Shown: one piece after another, positions 6,471 through 8,192 of the stretch
How the letters are laid out: each line of letters begins with the position of its first letter
How positions within the stretch are numbered: position 1 is the stretch's first letter
Source of the DNA: Bacteroidaceae bacterium
Lineage (GTDB): Bacteria > Bacteroidota > Bacteroidia > Bacteroidales > Bacteroidaceae
NCBI GenBank assembly: GCA_021443285.1
Contig: JABUUG010000042.1
Location: forward strand, 4,952-13,143
Length of the DNA: 8,192 nucleotides
Direction: 5' to 3'
Program-made: the position numbers and the translations under genes
Notes under the pieces: generated by a model
What the model was told of the DNA's origin: nothing
The model's database searches: none
The model's input: the letters and a program-made list of their open reading frames with translations, nothing else

Positions 6471-7319
6471 ATGAACCAGAACAAACCACTATCCGCAAAG
6501 TTTCTCACAAAAAGCAATGTGTGGAAACTCTCTGAAAACGATGTAGTAACCATCATGGAGAACGCATCGAAAGACATTGATATTGACACTCAGTTGTCAA
6601 GATTGATAAATCATATCAAATGTGCGTTTGAAATTGAAGAACTGGCTCCAGAGGATACTATCCAAAGTGCTTCATTGGAGAAGAGAGGGTTCAAGATTTC
6701 AGAAATTACGGTGTCGCCTACACTTACCTATCACTGGGCGATAAAGAAACGCTCTATAAGCCGCATCACAGACATCACATACCTGAACGTGAAACACATT
6801 TCAGCCCCGAAAATTCTGTCGCTCATAGAGAACAATTTCGGCGGTGGATGGGACTCGTTGTCGCAGTCGGTAAAGGATGTCATCCTCTCCAGCTTCCTCA
6901 TCGCCAACACGTCGGTGCCTGAAAGCCGCAAGGTTGAGGACAGCGCGATATACAAGAAGAAGATTGCCGACGGTTTTGATGTGCTACAGGTGAAAAAGGG
7001 AACATGGATAGAACTAATCTTCGCGAAATCAAAACTCGATGACATCGATGAGGACGACGAAGACGATGTAGAAGATTCCGCACCTGCGCACAACCGTCTG
7101 AGCATACTTCCAGCCGATGACCTTGACGAGGAGAAGGAAGACGGCGAGAATGATGACGAGTACGGCGAATACGGAAGACCGGAAGAGGAGGAAAACGAGG
7201 ACTATGAGGACGAATACAACGAGGATGAACTGACGGAGGAGAGCTACCGCACAGTTGTTGACGAAGAACCGGAAGACATTGATGTCAGCAACATTGAAGA
7301 AGAGGAAGAGGAATACTAA
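6471..7319 (+). CDS. Protein of unknown function with a long acidic C-terminal tail
   Basis: A 282-residue protein I do not recognise. It starts at an ATG, has no signal peptide or membrane segment, and is expected in the cytoplasm. Residues 1-185 look like a folded domain of mixed helices and strands (for example ITVSPTLTYHWAIKKRS, then IENNFGGGWDSLSQSVKDVI). From about residue 190 to the end the chain is low-complexity, with about half of its 93 residues Asp or Glu, arranged in three acidic blocks and ending in EEEEEEY. Such tails can bind cations, mimic DNA or act as flexible linkers. It has its own -7 box and is followed almost immediately by the binding lipoprotein, so the two are probably one operon. 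A metal-related role is speculation from the tail and neighbours. Confidence 0.85.
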   Translation: MNQNKPLSAKFLTKSNVWKLSENDVVTIMENASKDIDIDTQLSRLINHIKCAFEIEELAPEDTIQSASLEKRGFKISEITVSPTLTYHWAIKKRSISRITDITYLNVKHISAPKILSLIENNFGGGWDSLSQSVKDVILSSFLIANTSVPESRKVEDSAIYKKKIADGFDVLQVKKGTWIELIFAKSKLDDIDEDDEDDVEDSAPAHNRLSILPADDLDEEKEDGENDDEYGEYGRPEEEENEDYEDEYNEDELTEESYRTVVDEEPEDIDVSNIEEEEEEY

Positions 7320-7346
7320 TCAGTGGAAAACTCTTCATACTTCTTT

Positions 7347-8192
7347 ATGCGCAATCCTCTCATATGTATATTAATGTGTGTTCTGCTTTCTGCCTGTACC
7401 GGAAGAAAGCAGAACACTTCGTTTATGGAAGGAGGCGACACAATAAGGATGTCGCATGCAAAACTACTGACCATAATAAGGCACAAAGGGTTTACTGAAG
7501 CTCAGATTGCCGACCCGTGGAACAGCGGACGCGTTCTGCATAAATATATCCTCATCACCAAAGGACAGTCCGTTCCCGATGAAGGTGCGGAGGGCCACAC
7601 TGTGGTCAACCTTCCACTGCAGTCAATGCTGGTATCTACCGCCGCCCACTGCGCCCTGTTCGGAGAATTAGGGATGCAGCAGTGCGTTACAGGAGTATGC
7701 GAACCGGAATACATACACCAGAACTATGTCAGCGAAGGTATAAGGAGCGGCAGTATAATGGACTGCGGATTGGCCTCACAGCCTAATGTGGAGAATATAG
7801 TAAACCTGTCTCCCGATGCCATATTGTTGTCGCCTTTCCAAGGCACAACAGACTATGGGAAGGTGTCGCAACTCGGCATACCCATCATAGAACTTGCCGA
7901 CTATATGGAGCTTTCCCCTTTGGGCAGGGCAGAATGGATAAAGTTCTATGGCATGCTCGTCGGCAAAAAAGAACTCGCTGACAGTCTGTTTGCGAAAGTG
8001 GAACGCGAATACAACGACTGCATACAGCTTGCTAAGGCTCAGAAATACTGTCCCACCGTGATGATGGACAAGATGGTTCAGGCCACTTGGTATGTCCCCG
8101 GAGGACAATCCACCATGGGACAAATGCTGAAAGACGCCAACTGCCAATATGTCTATGCCGACGATGAGCACAGCGGAAGCCTTACCCTGTCC
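7347..8192 (+). CDS. ABC-type metal-complex-binding lipoprotein (BtuF/FhuD-like), cut by the window edge
   Basis: Predicted periplasm-facing lipoprotein that binds a metal complex (cobalamin, siderophore or heme type) and delivers it to an ABC permease. 282 codons are visible without a stop; relatives run to roughly 370-380, so about a quarter is missing. The signal peptide is MRNPLICILMCVLLSAC with a good lipobox (LSAC, Cys17). Family features are LVSTAAHCALFGELG (95-109), NVENIVNLSPDAILLSPF (147-164), IPIIELADYMELSPLGRAEW (178-197) and YVPGGQSTMG near the cut end. The ATG at 7347 places the signal peptide well. An in-frame GTG at 7323 would add eight residues and lie only three bases after the previous stop. 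The permease and ATPase genes are expected downstream, but this is inference. Confidence 0.9.
   Translation, partial: MRNPLICILMCVLLSACTGRKQNTSFMEGGDTIRMSHAKLLTIIRHKGFTEAQIADPWNSGRVLHKYILITKGQSVPDEGAEGHTVVNLPLQSMLVSTAAHCALFGELGMQQCVTGVCEPEYIHQNYVSEGIRSGSIMDCGLASQPNVENIVNLSPDAILLSPFQGTTDYGKVSQLGIPIIELADYMELSPLGRAEWIKFYGMLVGKKELADSLFAKVEREYNDCIQLAKAQKYCPTVMMDKMVQATWYVPGGQSTMGQMLKDANCQYVYADDEHSGSLTLS

Noticed and set aside
6443..6535. A 30-codon reading frame starting at an ATG upstream of, and out of frame with, the acidic protein
   Set aside because: It overlaps the real start, encodes a charged peptide without recognisable features, and its codon pattern is just the shifted frame of the main gene.
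6731..7105. Minus-strand Ser-rich open frame opposite the acidic protein
   Set aside because: The serine runs are simply the reverse complement of Asp/Glu codons, so this is a shadow of the acidic tail.

Overview
The window looks like chromosomal DNA from the order Bacteroidales, most likely a Prevotella-like organism. Four things point there: the protein sequences themselves, the TAnnTTTG promoter boxes typical of Bacteroidetes, the near absence of Shine-Dalgarno sequences, and the gene families present (a DUF4369-type lipoprotein, a class I dihydroorotase, and a short TonB-dependent receptor beside an ABC-type binding lipoprotein). The genus is an inference from gene style, not a proven assignment.

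Layout. Positions 1-792 (minus) hold the N-terminal 264 codons of dnaX, the gamma/tau subunit of the DNA polymerase III clamp loader; it runs off the left edge. Its leader carries an inverted repeat (817-861) and a promoter box (903-910). Transcribed away from it are a DivIC/FtsB-like septum protein (971-1291), a four-helix membrane protein of unknown role whose start overlaps it by ATGA (1288-1743), a DUF4369-type lipoprotein with its own promoter (1853-2617), and dihydroorotase pyrC (2670-4070). A minus-strand TonB-dependent receptor (4075-6084) converges on pyrC with only four bases between the stop codons.

The stretch 6085-6470 is a 386-base AT-rich divergent control region. It holds the receptor promoter, a GC-rich stem-loop in the receptor leader, a cluster of AT-rich repeats, and a promoter box facing right. 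The two -7 boxes facing opposite ways share the same 11 bases. To the right are a 282-residue protein of unknown function with a very acidic tail (6471-7319) and, a few bases later, an ABC-type substrate-binding lipoprotein cut by the right edge (7347-8192).

How they work together. The left half is housekeeping: replication, cell division and pyrimidine synthesis. The right half looks like a divergent uptake locus. The receptor would move a metal complex (cobalamin, siderophore or heme) across the outer membrane, and the binding lipoprotein would pass it to an ABC permease expected just beyond the window. The acidic protein sits between them and is the most novel item here. I see no mobile elements, CRISPR arrays, tRNA or rRNA genes.
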